Notes: a model not told the origin generated them from the letters alone. Shown: positions 14,572 to 22,480, counted from the first letter of the stretch. The stretch: 23,938 nucleotides of DNA from DAOTYX01 sp034434635 (GCA_034434635.1 DAOTYX010000006.1:1-23938); one strand, 5' to 3'. Numbers and translations are program-made.

Positions 14572-14961
14572 ATGGGAAGCGAGGAACGCCTGAAGATCCT
14601 GCAGATGTTGGAGGATGGGAAGATCACCACCGAAGAGGCAGCCAGCCTGCTGCGGGCGTTGGAGGGGGGCCGCCGCACGGCGGCGGCGCCTCCCTTCGCC
14701 ACTTCCCCCCAGGGCAGCAGCGAGGGACGCTTCCTGCGCATCCATGTCACCGACCTGAACTCGGGAGCGGCAAAGGTCAATGTGACCGTGCCGGTCACCC
14801 TGGTGAATGCCGCCTTGCGCATGGCAGGGCGGTTCGCCCCTGAGGCTCAGGGGGTGGATACGCAGGAAATCGCCAACATGATCGCCAGCGGCATGGTCGG
14901 CAAACTGGTCGAAGTGACGGACCAGGAAGAGAACGAACGGGTGGAGATCTACGTGGAGTAG
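14572..14961 (+). CDS. small soluble SHOCT-like domain protein
   Basis: A 129-residue protein. Residues 4-33 (EERLKILQMLEDGKITTEEA then ASLLRALEGG) are the clearest copy of the SHOCT-like hairpin in the operon. A flexible Ala/Pro/Ser linker leads to a C-terminal domain (53-129) with FLRIHVTDLNSGAAKVNVTV, a segment found in many SHOCT-like/YvlB-type proteins, and an acidic end DQEENERVEIYVE. No membrane segment is seen. Start ATG 14572 has TAGGAGACGAGAG upstream. The last 13 bases overlap the end of the convergent murI gene. Partners are presumably its membrane paralogue upstream and the DUF4097-like protein. Biochemical role unknown. Confidence 0.83.
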   Translation: MGSEERLKILQMLEDGKITTEEAASLLRALEGGRRTAAAPPFATSPQGSSEGRFLRIHVTDLNSGAAKVNVTVPVTLVNAALRMAGRFAPEAQGVDTQEIANMIASGMVGKLVEVTDQEENERVEIYVE

Positions 14962-15827
14962 GATCCCGCGCGCGGGATGAGCCGATCTCCGGCCCAGGCT
15001 AACCCGCGTGCCTGACCACGTATGCCCACCAATCGTTCGAGCGCGGCGACGAAGGCCGGCAGCGAGCCGGTGGTGTAGAAAATGTGCTCTCCTGTCCGGC
15101 CGGGGAGGTCTGTGGTCACGTTCTCGGGGAGCGGCCGTCGAGGTAGGGAGGCCAGAACCCGGCCCACCTGGCGCGCCACCGCCGGGGCGGGGTCCACTAT
15201 CTGTACCCCCGGCCCTACAACGCGCTCGATCAGCGGCTGCAGGAAAGGGTAATGGGTGCAGCCGAGCACTAACTGGTCAATCCCCGCGGCCAGGAGCGGT
15301 TGCATGCAGGAACGGAGCAGCGCCTCCGTCTCCGGTGTGTCCAGCGCGCCCGCTTCCACCGCCTCCACCAGACCCGGGCAGACCTGAGTCAGCACGCGGG
15401 TGTCCCTGGCGAAGCGTTCCAACAGGGAGGCGAAGAGGCGTCCCTGGAAAGTGGCCGGTGTGGCGATGACCCCCACCACGCCGGTGTGGGTGTTCTGCAC
15501 TGCTGGCTTGACCGCCGGCTCCATCCCCACGAACGGCACCTGCGGGAAGAGGGCGCGCAGGTGGTGCAGCGCGGCAGCGGAGGCAGTGTTACAGGCCAGG
15601 ACAACCACTTCCGCCCCCTCGTCCAGCAGGAAGCGGGTGATCCCCTCGGAGAAACGCCGCACCTCCTCCAGCGGGCGGGGGCCATAGGGGACGTGGGCCT
15701 GGTCGGCCACATACAGGGTGTCGCAGTGCGGTAACTGTCGGGCGATCTCCCGCCAGACCGAGAGGCCGCCGACGCCGGAGTCGAAGACGCCGATTCTGGA
15801 AGCCCCAGGGGCACGGTCAGAAGCCAT
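14949..15827 (-). CDS. murI: glutamate racemase
   Basis: A 292-residue cofactor-independent racemase that makes D-glutamate for peptidoglycan. Family motifs are complete: IGVFDSGVGGLSV with D16 and S17, VPYGPRP (46-52), LACNTASA with catalytic C79, and LGCTHYPF with catalytic C190 and H192. Length is normal. ATG 15827 is chosen because GAGGAG lies a few bases upstream; an in-frame TTG at 15839 precedes that site and is unlikely. No clear promoter is visible in the 177-bp gap upstream, which is filled with palindromic repeats, so read-through from the peptidase genes is possible. It converges with the last SHOCT-like gene with a 13-bp coding overlap. Presence of murI implies a peptidoglycan wall. 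Confidence 0.96.
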   Translation of the reverse strand: MASDRAPGASRIGVFDSGVGGLSVWREIARQLPHCDTLYVADQAHVPYGPRPLEEVRRFSEGITRFLLDEGAEVVVLACNTASAAALHHLRALFPQVPFVGMEPAVKPAVQNTHTGVVGVIATPATFQGRLFASLLERFARDTRVLTQVCPGLVEAVEAGALDTPETEALLRSCMQPLLAAGIDQLVLGCTHYPFLQPLIERVVGPGVQIVDPAPAVARQVGRVLASLPRRPLPENVTTDLPGRTGEHIFYTTGSLPAFVAALERLVGIRGQARGLAWAGDRLIPRAGSYST

Positions 15828-15847
15828 ACCTCTCCTCAAACTGAGCG

Positions 15848-15995
15848 CCCCGGCATCGGGATGCTGGGGCTACAGCCGCTTTTGGGCGCAGGTGGCCTTT
15901 GCCGCCGTTACCCGCGGCTTCAACCACCGGGCGCCCTATGATCCCGTAGCCGACGCATCCCTATGCGTCGGCGGGCGGCTCCAACCGCCGGGCGC
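15848..15995. repeat. cluster of palindromic repeats between murI and a peptidase gene
   Basis: Three elements are seen. CCCCGGCATC/GATGCTGGGG (15848-15869) is an inverted repeat with one mismatch and a 2-nt loop. GCCGACGCAT/ATGCGTCGGC (15949-15972) is a perfect 10-bp stem with a 4-nt loop, 33 bp after the peptidase stop. A 21-bp direct repeat with two mismatches, beginning GCGGCTTCAACC, lies at 15914-15934 and 15975-15995. They resemble REP-type elements. The hairpin at 15949-15972 could protect or end the peptidase mRNA. Confidence 0.8.
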
Positions 15996-16004
15996 GAAGA
16001 AGCC

Positions 16005-17933
16005 CTACTGCGGCGTGATTTCATAATGATAAGAGGCCGGGCTGGTGACGCCGCGCACCATCACGGAGATCGCCAAAACTACCCGCTCCACACCCGCCCC
16101 CAAGGTCAGCGCCATCTCGCCGTACTGCCGCTCATCCATCGTCATGCGCTCCACCTGCGGCTCCCCGCCGCCGGCCGGAAACGTGATGGCCTGCACCAGC
16201 CAGCGCTGTGGCACCGTCTCCCCCAGCAGCACGAAACCCTCGGCCTGCCATTCCCCTTCCTCGTCGCAGGAGTCGTACAGGCCCAGTTCGGGGATGGAGA
16301 GATCGTCCAGCAGGAAGCCCGCGCCGTTGATGCTGTCGTCGGTGACGTAGTCGAAACGGAGCCACACCGGGCGGCCAGCGTAGCGGCTGAGGTCAATCTG
16401 CTCCTCCACCCACTCGCCCGACTGGCCATTGTAGCCCGGGCCGTAGTCCCCGCGGCCTGTGTTGTGCTGCCCGCTCAGCACCGTCCACGTCTGCCCCTCG
16501 TCGCCGGAGGCGGAGACATAGACGTAGTCGTAGCCGCTCTCCAGGTCGTACCAGGTCCAGTAGCGCAGCGTGGCGCGGGTGAGACCGGAGAGATCGAAGC
16601 GACGGGAGAGGCGGGCATCGGAGCGGTCGCCCTGGTTGGACCACCAGACGGTCTGGCCAGTATGCGGCTTGACCGGCCACAGGCTGGCTTCAGGTGTCCC
16701 CTGGAAGCGCAGGAGCAACTCTCCCTGACCGGTCAGTTCCACGTAATCGGTGGCATAGGGCAAGACGGTCGCCTGGCGGGTCACGGGGTACTGGTTGTGG
16801 CTGGCGTCCATATGCATCACCGCCTTCCAGTCCTCGTGCTGATAGATGGCGAAGTCCCCCATCTGGCGCAGTTCGATCGCGTTGGCGGCGACCCAGTCGG
16901 CGAAGACCTGGTCAGCGGTGACGCCGGTGTTGTGGGCCGCCAGCACCGCGTCCAGGGAGGCCATGCCGTCGGCAGGGTGATGCACCAGGTCCCAGATCAG
17001 GCCGTCGCCAAACCGCTCCCACAGGTAGAGGGCGAAGACGTAACCCGCGCCGTAATGGACAGTGTTGTCCCCGCCGTAGGGCCAGTCGGTGAGTTGGGTG
17101 TCGGGCTGGGCGAAGAAGGCTTCATCGTTATCGCCCGGGTCGAAGCCGGCGGCGCGACAGGCCAGTTCCGCCAGTCCCTCGTCCAGCCAGTTGGCCTCGT
17201 TGCGGTCGGTGTTCCAGTGGATCATGTGCTCGAACTCGTGGGCCAGGACGGCGAAGTAGAAGTCGTCGCCGGGGTCCATGCTGTCCAGGTTGACGTAGAA
17301 CATCTCCGTCTCGTTGGAGGTGGCGTTGATCCAGCGAGGCAGTTCATCGCTGGGGTCGAAGGAGCCAGCGGCGTCCTCGTCGGGGTCGCTGTAGTGGAGC
17401 ATGGAGAGGTGGACATCGCCGTCAATGCCGGGCGACCACTCCGAGCCGAAGTACTGATGGTCGGCGGTGTAGATGTCGCGCTCGAAGCGCTCGGCGGCGG
17501 CGATCAGCGCCTGGCGGTCGGCCTGCGCACTGGTGACCAACCAGGTGTAGGTATGGTCGGTGATGTGGATCAGTTCCGCGTCCACGTTCGCCCCGTTCAG
17601 GCGGAAGGTGCGGTGGTCCCCCACGCGGTAGGAGGAGGGGGTCGGAGTGCTCGGGAAGAGCGTGCCGGGGGCGAGCAGGCCGCGCAGGGCGATGGGGTCG
17701 TGGACAGGCATGACCGCGGCGTTGAGGCGGGCCTCGTTGAGCAGGGCAGGTGAGGAGCCGGAGTCAGACGGGGGAGCGGGGGTGGGGAAGACGAAGGTTG
17801 GAGTAGCCGTGGCGCGAGGAGGGGAGGGGCCCAGGTCGATCTCTATGTTCGTGCCTGTCAGGCAGCAGAGGCCGCTGACCAGCAACAGCGCGATGCTCAG
17901 CAACGCGCCCAACGGCGCACAGCGAAGGGCCAT
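16005..17933 (-). CDS. exported HExxH metallopeptidase with InhA/MAM-like C-terminus (copy 1)
   Basis: A 642-residue protein. A signal segment (about 8-27) ends in SGLCC; the cysteines suggest a lipid anchor but the lipobox is not standard. A Thr/Pro-rich linker follows (35-65). The catalytic core holds AHEFEHMIHW with zinc ligands H232 and H236 and catalytic E233, and WLDEG with E252 as likely third ligand, a gluzincin pattern close to M30/M6-like enzymes. The C-terminal region (about 460-640) has LRYWTWYDLESGYDYVYV, a GDEGQTW turn and LLDDLSIPE, features of the InhA-like MAM domain. ATG 17933 is chosen; an in-frame extension to 18020 would be encoded by a palindromic repeat. It is the downstream, diverged copy of the next gene. 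Probably degrades proteins outside the cell. Confidence 0.85.
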   Translation of the reverse strand: MALRCAPLGALLSIALLLVSGLCCLTGTNIEIDLGPSPPRATATPTFVFPTPAPPSDSGSSPALLNEARLNAAVMPVHDPIALRGLLAPGTLFPSTPTPSSYRVGDHRTFRLNGANVDAELIHITDHTYTWLVTSAQADRQALIAAAERFERDIYTADHQYFGSEWSPGIDGDVHLSMLHYSDPDEDAAGSFDPSDELPRWINATSNETEMFYVNLDSMDPGDDFYFAVLAHEFEHMIHWNTDRNEANWLDEGLAELACRAAGFDPGDNDEAFFAQPDTQLTDWPYGGDNTVHYGAGYVFALYLWERFGDGLIWDLVHHPADGMASLDAVLAAHNTGVTADQVFADWVAANAIELRQMGDFAIYQHEDWKAVMHMDASHNQYPVTRQATVLPYATDYVELTGQGELLLRFQGTPEASLWPVKPHTGQTVWWSNQGDRSDARLSRRFDLSGLTRATLRYWTWYDLESGYDYVYVSASGDEGQTWTVLSGQHNTGRGDYGPGYNGQSGEWVEEQIDLSRYAGRPVWLRFDYVTDDSINGAGFLLDDLSIPELGLYDSCDEEGEWQAEGFVLLGETVPQRWLVQAITFPAGGGEPQVERMTMDERQYGEMALTLGAGVERVVLAISVMVRGVTSPASYHYEITPQ

Positions 17934-17950
17934 CTGACTGATCCCTCTTG

Positions 17951-18011
17951 CTTTGGATTGCGCCGACAGGTCGGCGCTTTTAGAGCGGCGACGCAGTCGC
18001 CGCAGTCCAAG
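17951..18011. repeat. single copy of the cloverleaf-like palindromic element
   Basis: Nearly identical to the core of the 1-345 array (compare 160-221). It has the same two hairpins, GCGCCGAC/GTCGGCGC (17960-17977) and GCGGCGAC/GTCGCCGC (17985-18003), and the same near-inverted ends. It fills the gap between the two peptidase genes and would be transcribed with them, where it could affect mRNA processing or stability. Confidence 0.92.
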
Positions 18012-18021
18012 ACGGGTCACA

Positions 18022-19989
18022 TCAGCGATAGGTGATGTTGTACCGATAAGAGGCCGGCTCGGTGGTGACCGGCGCCAGGCCGGAGACAGCGATCACCGCC
18101 CGGTTGACGCCGCCACCCAGCGGCACTTCCCACTGGCCGGTCTGGTTCTCGTCCAGCGTCAGCCGCTGCACCGTGGTCTGGGGGCCAAAGAGCACCATCT
18201 GCACCAGCCAGCGCTGCGGCAGGACGTTGTCGTGGCGGATGAAGCCCGCTGGCTCCCACCCCCCGCCATCGCTCTCCAGGTCGGTGGAGTAGCCGATCTC
18301 GGGAATGGCGATGTCGTCCAGGGTGAAACCTGGCCGGTTGACCGCGTCGTCGGTGATGTACTCGAAGCGCAGCAGCACCCGCTGTCCGGCGTAGGCGGAG
18401 AGGTCCACCTGTTCCTGAATCCACTGCGCCGTGCCGCCGCCACCGCTGCGTCCGGTGTACCCCCAACCGAAGGAGTTGCCGTTGGGGTTGGAAGGGGTGC
18501 CGGAGGGGGTGGTCAGGATCTCCCAGGTCTGCCCGCCGTCAGTGCTGGCCTCGACGTAGGCGTAATCCCAGTCCTCTTCCAGATCATACCAGGTCCAGAA
18601 CTGCAGCGTGGCGTTCTGCACCCCGGAGAGGTCGAACTCGCGGGTGAGGGTCATGTTGGAGTCGTCGCCGCGGTTGGACCACCACAGGAAGCGGCCACTG
18701 TGGGCTGTGGCGTTGACCAGTCCCACCTGGGTGGAGCCGGTGAAGGAGAAGAGCAGCGGCTGGCTGGCCATCAGTTCGATGTAGTCGGTGCCGTATTGAG
18801 AGACGGTGGTCTCGCCGCTGGCCGGGAAGCTGCTGTAAGTCGTGTCTATGGAGAACGACGGGGGGTCAATATCCCGGTAGCCGTACCGCCCATCGGCGAT
18901 GGTGGGGTCGTCCAACAGGTTGGCGATGACCCAGTCGGCGAAGAAGTCCTGGTGGGTCATGCCGGTGCCCAGGTCGGCCAGCACCGCGTCCACGGCGGCG
19001 AAGCCGTTCTCCTGGTGGGCCACCAGCGCCTGGGTGGCGGCCTGACCGAAGCGGTCGAGAAAATAGGACATGAAGAGGTAGCCCGCGCCGTAGTTCGGCC
19101 CGGCGGCGCCCGGCCCCTCGGGCCAGGAGTTCAACTGCGTGTCTGGCCGCATGGCGAACGACCAGTCCGATCCGCCGACGTCGAAGCCGTTGAGGTAGGC
19201 TGCCAGTTCCGATGAACCCTCGTTCAGCCAGGTGTCCTCGTTGCGGTCGTTGTACCAGTGGATCATGTGCTGGAACTCGTGGGCCAGGACACCGTTGTAG
19301 AACTCGTCGTTGACGGTGACGTTCTCGATGTTGATGTAGAACATCTCCGTCTGGTTGGAGTCCTCCCGGACGGGGGTGACGAATTCGTCCGCCGAGGAGT
19401 AGTAGCCCGCGATGGTGTCCCCCAGGCCACGGGCATGGAGGATGGAAAGATGGGGGTCGTTATCCACACCAGGGCTCCACTCGGAGCCGAAGAAGGCGCG
19501 GTCGGTGGGGTAGGTGTGCTGCTCGAAGAGGTCGGCGGCAGCCTGCAACTGATTCATGTCCACGTTCACCCCCTCCTCCACCCACATGTAGACGTGGTCG
19601 GTGGTGTAGCGGAGGACGGCGGTGATGTCGAACTGCTCGTCGGTGTCCACGTTGGAGACGTGGAAGATGCGCCGGTCGCCCACCTGATAGGCCGGCCCGG
19701 TGATGGTGTTGGGGGTGTCGGGGGGCAGGCCGCGCAGGCGGATGGCCAGGCTGTGCAGGTCGCGCACCGGGATGGTGGTGGTCTCCAGGAGTGCCTCGGT
19801 CTCCGTGGCGGTCTCCGGCGGCGGTTCGACGATGACCTGCGGGGTAGGTTGGGGGGCAGGAGTGGGGCCGCCCAGGTCAATCGTGATGTTAGGGTTCCAA
19901 TTCCAGTTTATGTCGGGTAACCCACAGCAACAGAAGGCCGCGCCGAGCATCAGCGCCGCCAGGGCGATCAAGGCCAGATGGGTTTTCAT
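18022..19989 (-). CDS. exported HExxH metallopeptidase with InhA/MAM-like C-terminus (copy 2)
   Basis: A 655-residue paralogue of the gene downstream. The signal segment (4-19) is followed by three cysteines (AAFCCCG, C20-C22), then an Asn/Pro-rich linker. The core has AHEFQHMIHW with H237, E238 and H241, and WLNEG with E257. Preceding segments FFGSEWSPGVDNDPHLSILH and TEMFYINIENV correspond to the same segments of the other copy. The C-terminal third has LQFWTWYDLEEDWDYAYVEA, DGGQTWEIL, YITDDAVNRPGFTLDDIAIP and a final strand-rich domain, again InhA/MAM-like. Start ATG 19989 has GAGGAG upstream. An extended -10 promoter lies about 65 bp upstream, and transcription probably continues through the repeat into the second copy. 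Secreted or surface-anchored proteolysis is the likely role. Confidence 0.86.
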   Translation of the reverse strand: MKTHLALIALAALMLGAAFCCCGLPDINWNWNPNITIDLGGPTPAPQPTPQVIVEPPPETATETEALLETTTIPVRDLHSLAIRLRGLPPDTPNTITGPAYQVGDRRIFHVSNVDTDEQFDITAVLRYTTDHVYMWVEEGVNVDMNQLQAAADLFEQHTYPTDRAFFGSEWSPGVDNDPHLSILHARGLGDTIAGYYSSADEFVTPVREDSNQTEMFYINIENVTVNDEFYNGVLAHEFQHMIHWYNDRNEDTWLNEGSSELAAYLNGFDVGGSDWSFAMRPDTQLNSWPEGPGAAGPNYGAGYLFMSYFLDRFGQAATQALVAHQENGFAAVDAVLADLGTGMTHQDFFADWVIANLLDDPTIADGRYGYRDIDPPSFSIDTTYSSFPASGETTVSQYGTDYIELMASQPLLFSFTGSTQVGLVNATAHSGRFLWWSNRGDDSNMTLTREFDLSGVQNATLQFWTWYDLEEDWDYAYVEASTDGGQTWEILTTPSGTPSNPNGNSFGWGYTGRSGGGGTAQWIQEQVDLSAYAGQRVLLRFEYITDDAVNRPGFTLDDIAIPEIGYSTDLESDGGGWEPAGFIRHDNVLPQRWLVQMVLFGPQTTVQRLTLDENQTGQWEVPLGGGVNRAVIAVSGLAPVTTEPASYRYNITYR

Positions 19990-20052
19990 ACTATGGACTC
20001 CTCTATAGGATGGCTGGCTGCGCCACAGATGGTGGCGAGACCAGACGACTCC

Positions 20053-20061
20053 ATTATAACA
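20053..20061 (-). promoter_or_regulatory. extended -10 promoter for the peptidase pair
   Basis: On the minus strand TGTTATAAT gives a perfect TATAAT (20053-20058) with the TG of an extended -10 (20060-20061). No good -35 is seen at the usual distance, which is normal for this promoter type. An 8-bp inverted repeat AGCATCGG/CCGATGCT (20099-20125) lies between this and the divergent kinase promoter. Confidence 0.6.
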
Positions 20062-20135
20062 TACTCGTTGGCAACAGGCGAACCGAAAGCAGGGACAGAG
20101 CATCGGCAGCAGGTGCCCCGATGCTTCGCCCTTAC

Positions 20136-20163
20136 TTGACAGCCCATAGCAGAGCCATACAAT
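20136..20163 (+). promoter_or_regulatory. strong sigma70-type promoter for the hybrid histidine kinase
   Basis: TTGACA (20136-20141), a 16-bp spacer and TACAAT (20158-20163). The start codon at 20267 gives a leader of about 95 nt. Confidence 0.75.
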
Positions 20164-20266
20164 TGAAACGGCAGGAAGTCGGGATCAAGACCTCGCTGGC
20201 AGGAGTTGCTGCCACTTCGGACAGTGCTGCTGTCCTCACCGGTCCTTGCCGGATACGGAGGCCCCC

Positions 20267-22480
20267 ATGTGGTACGGATTGCACCGTTCACGGGAAGCCA
20301 CGCCCCACCTCATCGCCTCCCTGACCGATCTGCAACAATCTACGCTGCGGAATCTCATCTTCGTTATGGGCAGCATCTACCTGGTCTGGCACCTGGTGGC
20401 TACGGTGACCTGGCCGGAGAGGCTGGGGTGGAACATGTGGCTGGTCACCCTGGTTGTGCTTCTCACCGGTCTGCTTTCCCTGCGGTTGCTCTCCAGGCAC
20501 TTCCTGGCAGCGCAGGCCGTGTGGCATGTCGGCTGGTTGGCAGCCATCACTGTGGCTATGGTCGTATTTCGTCGGCCGGAGATCGCCTTCTTGTATGGCC
20601 TGCTCCCCTTCATGGTTATTGTCCTTGTCGGATGGCCGGCTGGCCTGTTGACAGAGGCGCTGGTGGTCGTACTGGTCTTCTGGCTGGTTCGGGGAGAGTA
20701 TATTCCCGCAGGCTACAGCCTGGAGATCATCGCTGGCAGCGTTCTGGCCGGGTTGTTGGGATGGGCTGCGGCACGCGCATTTCTGACCGCCATCCAGTGG
20801 TACCTGTTCAGTTTCGCCCAGGCGGAGAAGAACCTGGACGAGGCTCGCCAACACCGGGCTCAGCTCTCCCGTGTGCTGAAGGACCTGGATCAGGCTTACT
20901 ACCGCCTGGAGCGGGCTAATGCCGCGCTGGTCGCCGCCTGGAAGGCCGCTGATGAGGCCGAGCGCTTCAAGGCAGAGTTCGTGACCAATGTCAGCCATGA
21001 ATTGCGCACTCCCTTGAACCTGATCATTGGCTTCAGCGAGATGATGATGACCTCACCGGAGAGCTATGACGGGGCACAACTCCCCGGTGCCTATCGCAGC
21101 GATCTGAACGCCATCTACCATAGCGCACAGCACCTGCTGGCGCTGGTGGACGATGTTCTTGATCTGGCGCGCATCGAGACCGGCAAGATCGCTCTGGCGC
21201 GCGAAGAGGTCAACCTGGCTGCCCTGGTAGCGGAGGCTACTGACATGGTCCGGGACTACATCGCGGCCAAAGGGTTGGAACTCAGGGTATCTGTGCCCTC
21301 CGACCTGCCCACCCTGTGGATAGACCGGCTGCGCATCCGCCAGGTGCTGCTGAACCTGCTGGTCAATGCGGCGCGCTTCACCGAACGGGGGTGGATCCAC
21401 ATCGAGATCTCACGCCAGGAGGAAGAGGTCGTGGTGCGGGTGACAGATACCGGGTGGGGGATTGCCGAAGAGGATTTGCCGAAGATCTTCGAGGAGTTCC
21501 GCTCCACCAGCCAGCCTATCTCCACCTGGCACAGCGGCACCGGGCTGGGTCTGCCCATCAGCAAGAAGTTCGTGGAACTGCATCACGGGCGCATGGGGGT
21601 GGAGAGCACCTACTTGAAAGGGACTTCCTTCTGGTTTACGCTGCCGCTTTCGCCAGCGTCGGCCGCCAGACAACGGGCCCTTCCTCTGAGCCGTCTGCGA
21701 CCGGTCACCCGGCTGGGCGCCTCTGAGCGGATCATCGTCGTCGTGCACTCCGATCCTCACATCGCGCCGCTGTTGCAGCGCTATCTGGATGGTTATCGAG
21801 TGGTAGGAGCGAGGGATGCGAGAGAAGGCCAGGCGCTTGTGGACAGCGTCAAGGCGATGGCGCTGGTGACGGACTGCGACGACGGCCTGTCATCACTCCC
21901 TCCCGATACGATTCTCGTTCAATGCCCTCTGCCCAGCGCCCGTCAGGCGGCCATGGCTGTGGGTGCAACCGACCTGTTGGTGAAGCCGGTATCTCGCGAG
22001 GAACTCCTCTCCACCATAGACCAGTTGGGCATCTCGGTGCGGAGTGTGCTGATCGCCGATGATGACCCTGAGGTCGTCCGCCTGTTTCGCCGAATGTTGT
22101 CCACACGGATCCCGGCCCACAACTGCCTGGAAGCCTACAACGGGGAAGAGGCGCTGGCGGTGATGCGAGAGAGAAGGCCGGATCTGGTTCTGCTTGACCT
22201 GATCATGCCCAACGTGGATGGGCGCAGCGTGCTGGAACGGATGGCAGCCGAGCCAGCGTTGACGGGAATTCCTGTCATCCTTGTCTCTGCCAAGGGGCAG
22301 GACCAGACGCGGCTTCAACTGTCGGGTTCGATCCAGGTCTCCAGGTCACAGGGGTTTCAATTGGGGGAAATCGTGCGCGCGCTGGACGCTGTCTTCAACG
22401 CGCTGGCCCCTGGTTGGCAGCCAGCAGGCTCCACGGAGCCAGCGCCTCCAGGAGCGCCTGTCGCGTCACGGGTTTCGTGA
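20267..22480 (+). CDS. membrane hybrid sensor histidine kinase with degenerate and atypical receiver domains
   Basis: A 737-residue protein. Residues about 28-180 form five or six membrane helices with little exposed sequence. A coiled coil (185-230) leads to HisKA with FVTNVSHELRTPLN, phosphoacceptor H244. The ATPase domain has N367 (NLLVNAARF), DTGWG (394-398), GTGLGLP (424-430) and GTSFWFTLP. A first receiver-like domain (about 487-588) keeps LLVKPVS but lacks the acidic pair and the phosphoacceptor Asp. A second (592-712) has IADDDPE and D644 in LLDLIMPNVDG, but its final strand reads SIQVSRSQGF, without the usual Lys-Pro. Start ATG 20267 has GGAG upstream; an in-frame TTG at 20246 is rejected. 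The end overlaps the convergent response-regulator gene by 86 bp. The signal sensed is unknown. Confidence 0.93.
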   Translation: MWYGLHRSREATPHLIASLTDLQQSTLRNLIFVMGSIYLVWHLVATVTWPERLGWNMWLVTLVVLLTGLLSLRLLSRHFLAAQAVWHVGWLAAITVAMVVFRRPEIAFLYGLLPFMVIVLVGWPAGLLTEALVVVLVFWLVRGEYIPAGYSLEIIAGSVLAGLLGWAAARAFLTAIQWYLFSFAQAEKNLDEARQHRAQLSRVLKDLDQAYYRLERANAALVAAWKAADEAERFKAEFVTNVSHELRTPLNLIIGFSEMMMTSPESYDGAQLPGAYRSDLNAIYHSAQHLLALVDDVLDLARIETGKIALAREEVNLAALVAEATDMVRDYIAAKGLELRVSVPSDLPTLWIDRLRIRQVLLNLLVNAARFTERGWIHIEISRQEEEVVVRVTDTGWGIAEEDLPKIFEEFRSTSQPISTWHSGTGLGLPISKKFVELHHGRMGVESTYLKGTSFWFTLPLSPASAARQRALPLSRLRPVTRLGASERIIVVVHSDPHIAPLLQRYLDGYRVVGARDAREGQALVDSVKAMALVTDCDDGLSSLPPDTILVQCPLPSARQAAMAVGATDLLVKPVSREELLSTIDQLGISVRSVLIADDDPEVVRLFRRMLSTRIPAHNCLEAYNGEEALAVMRERRPDLVLLDLIMPNVDGRSVLERMAAEPALTGIPVILVSAKGQDQTRLQLSGSIQVSRSQGFQLGEIVRALDAVFNALAPGWQPAGSTEPAPPGAPVASRVS

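Noticed and set aside
15963..17753. 596-codon plus-strand frame opposite the first peptidase
   Set aside because: Shadow of a gene with clear HExxH and MAM motifs; the translation is Val/Gly-rich without domains and begins in a repeat.
17934..18020. N-terminal extension of the first peptidase up to 18020
   Set aside because: The extra codons come from the cloverleaf repeat and would place a charged segment before the signal peptide.
17953..19215. 420-codon plus-strand frame opposite the second peptidase
   Set aside because: Same reason: antisense to a recognised gene and starting inside the palindromic element.
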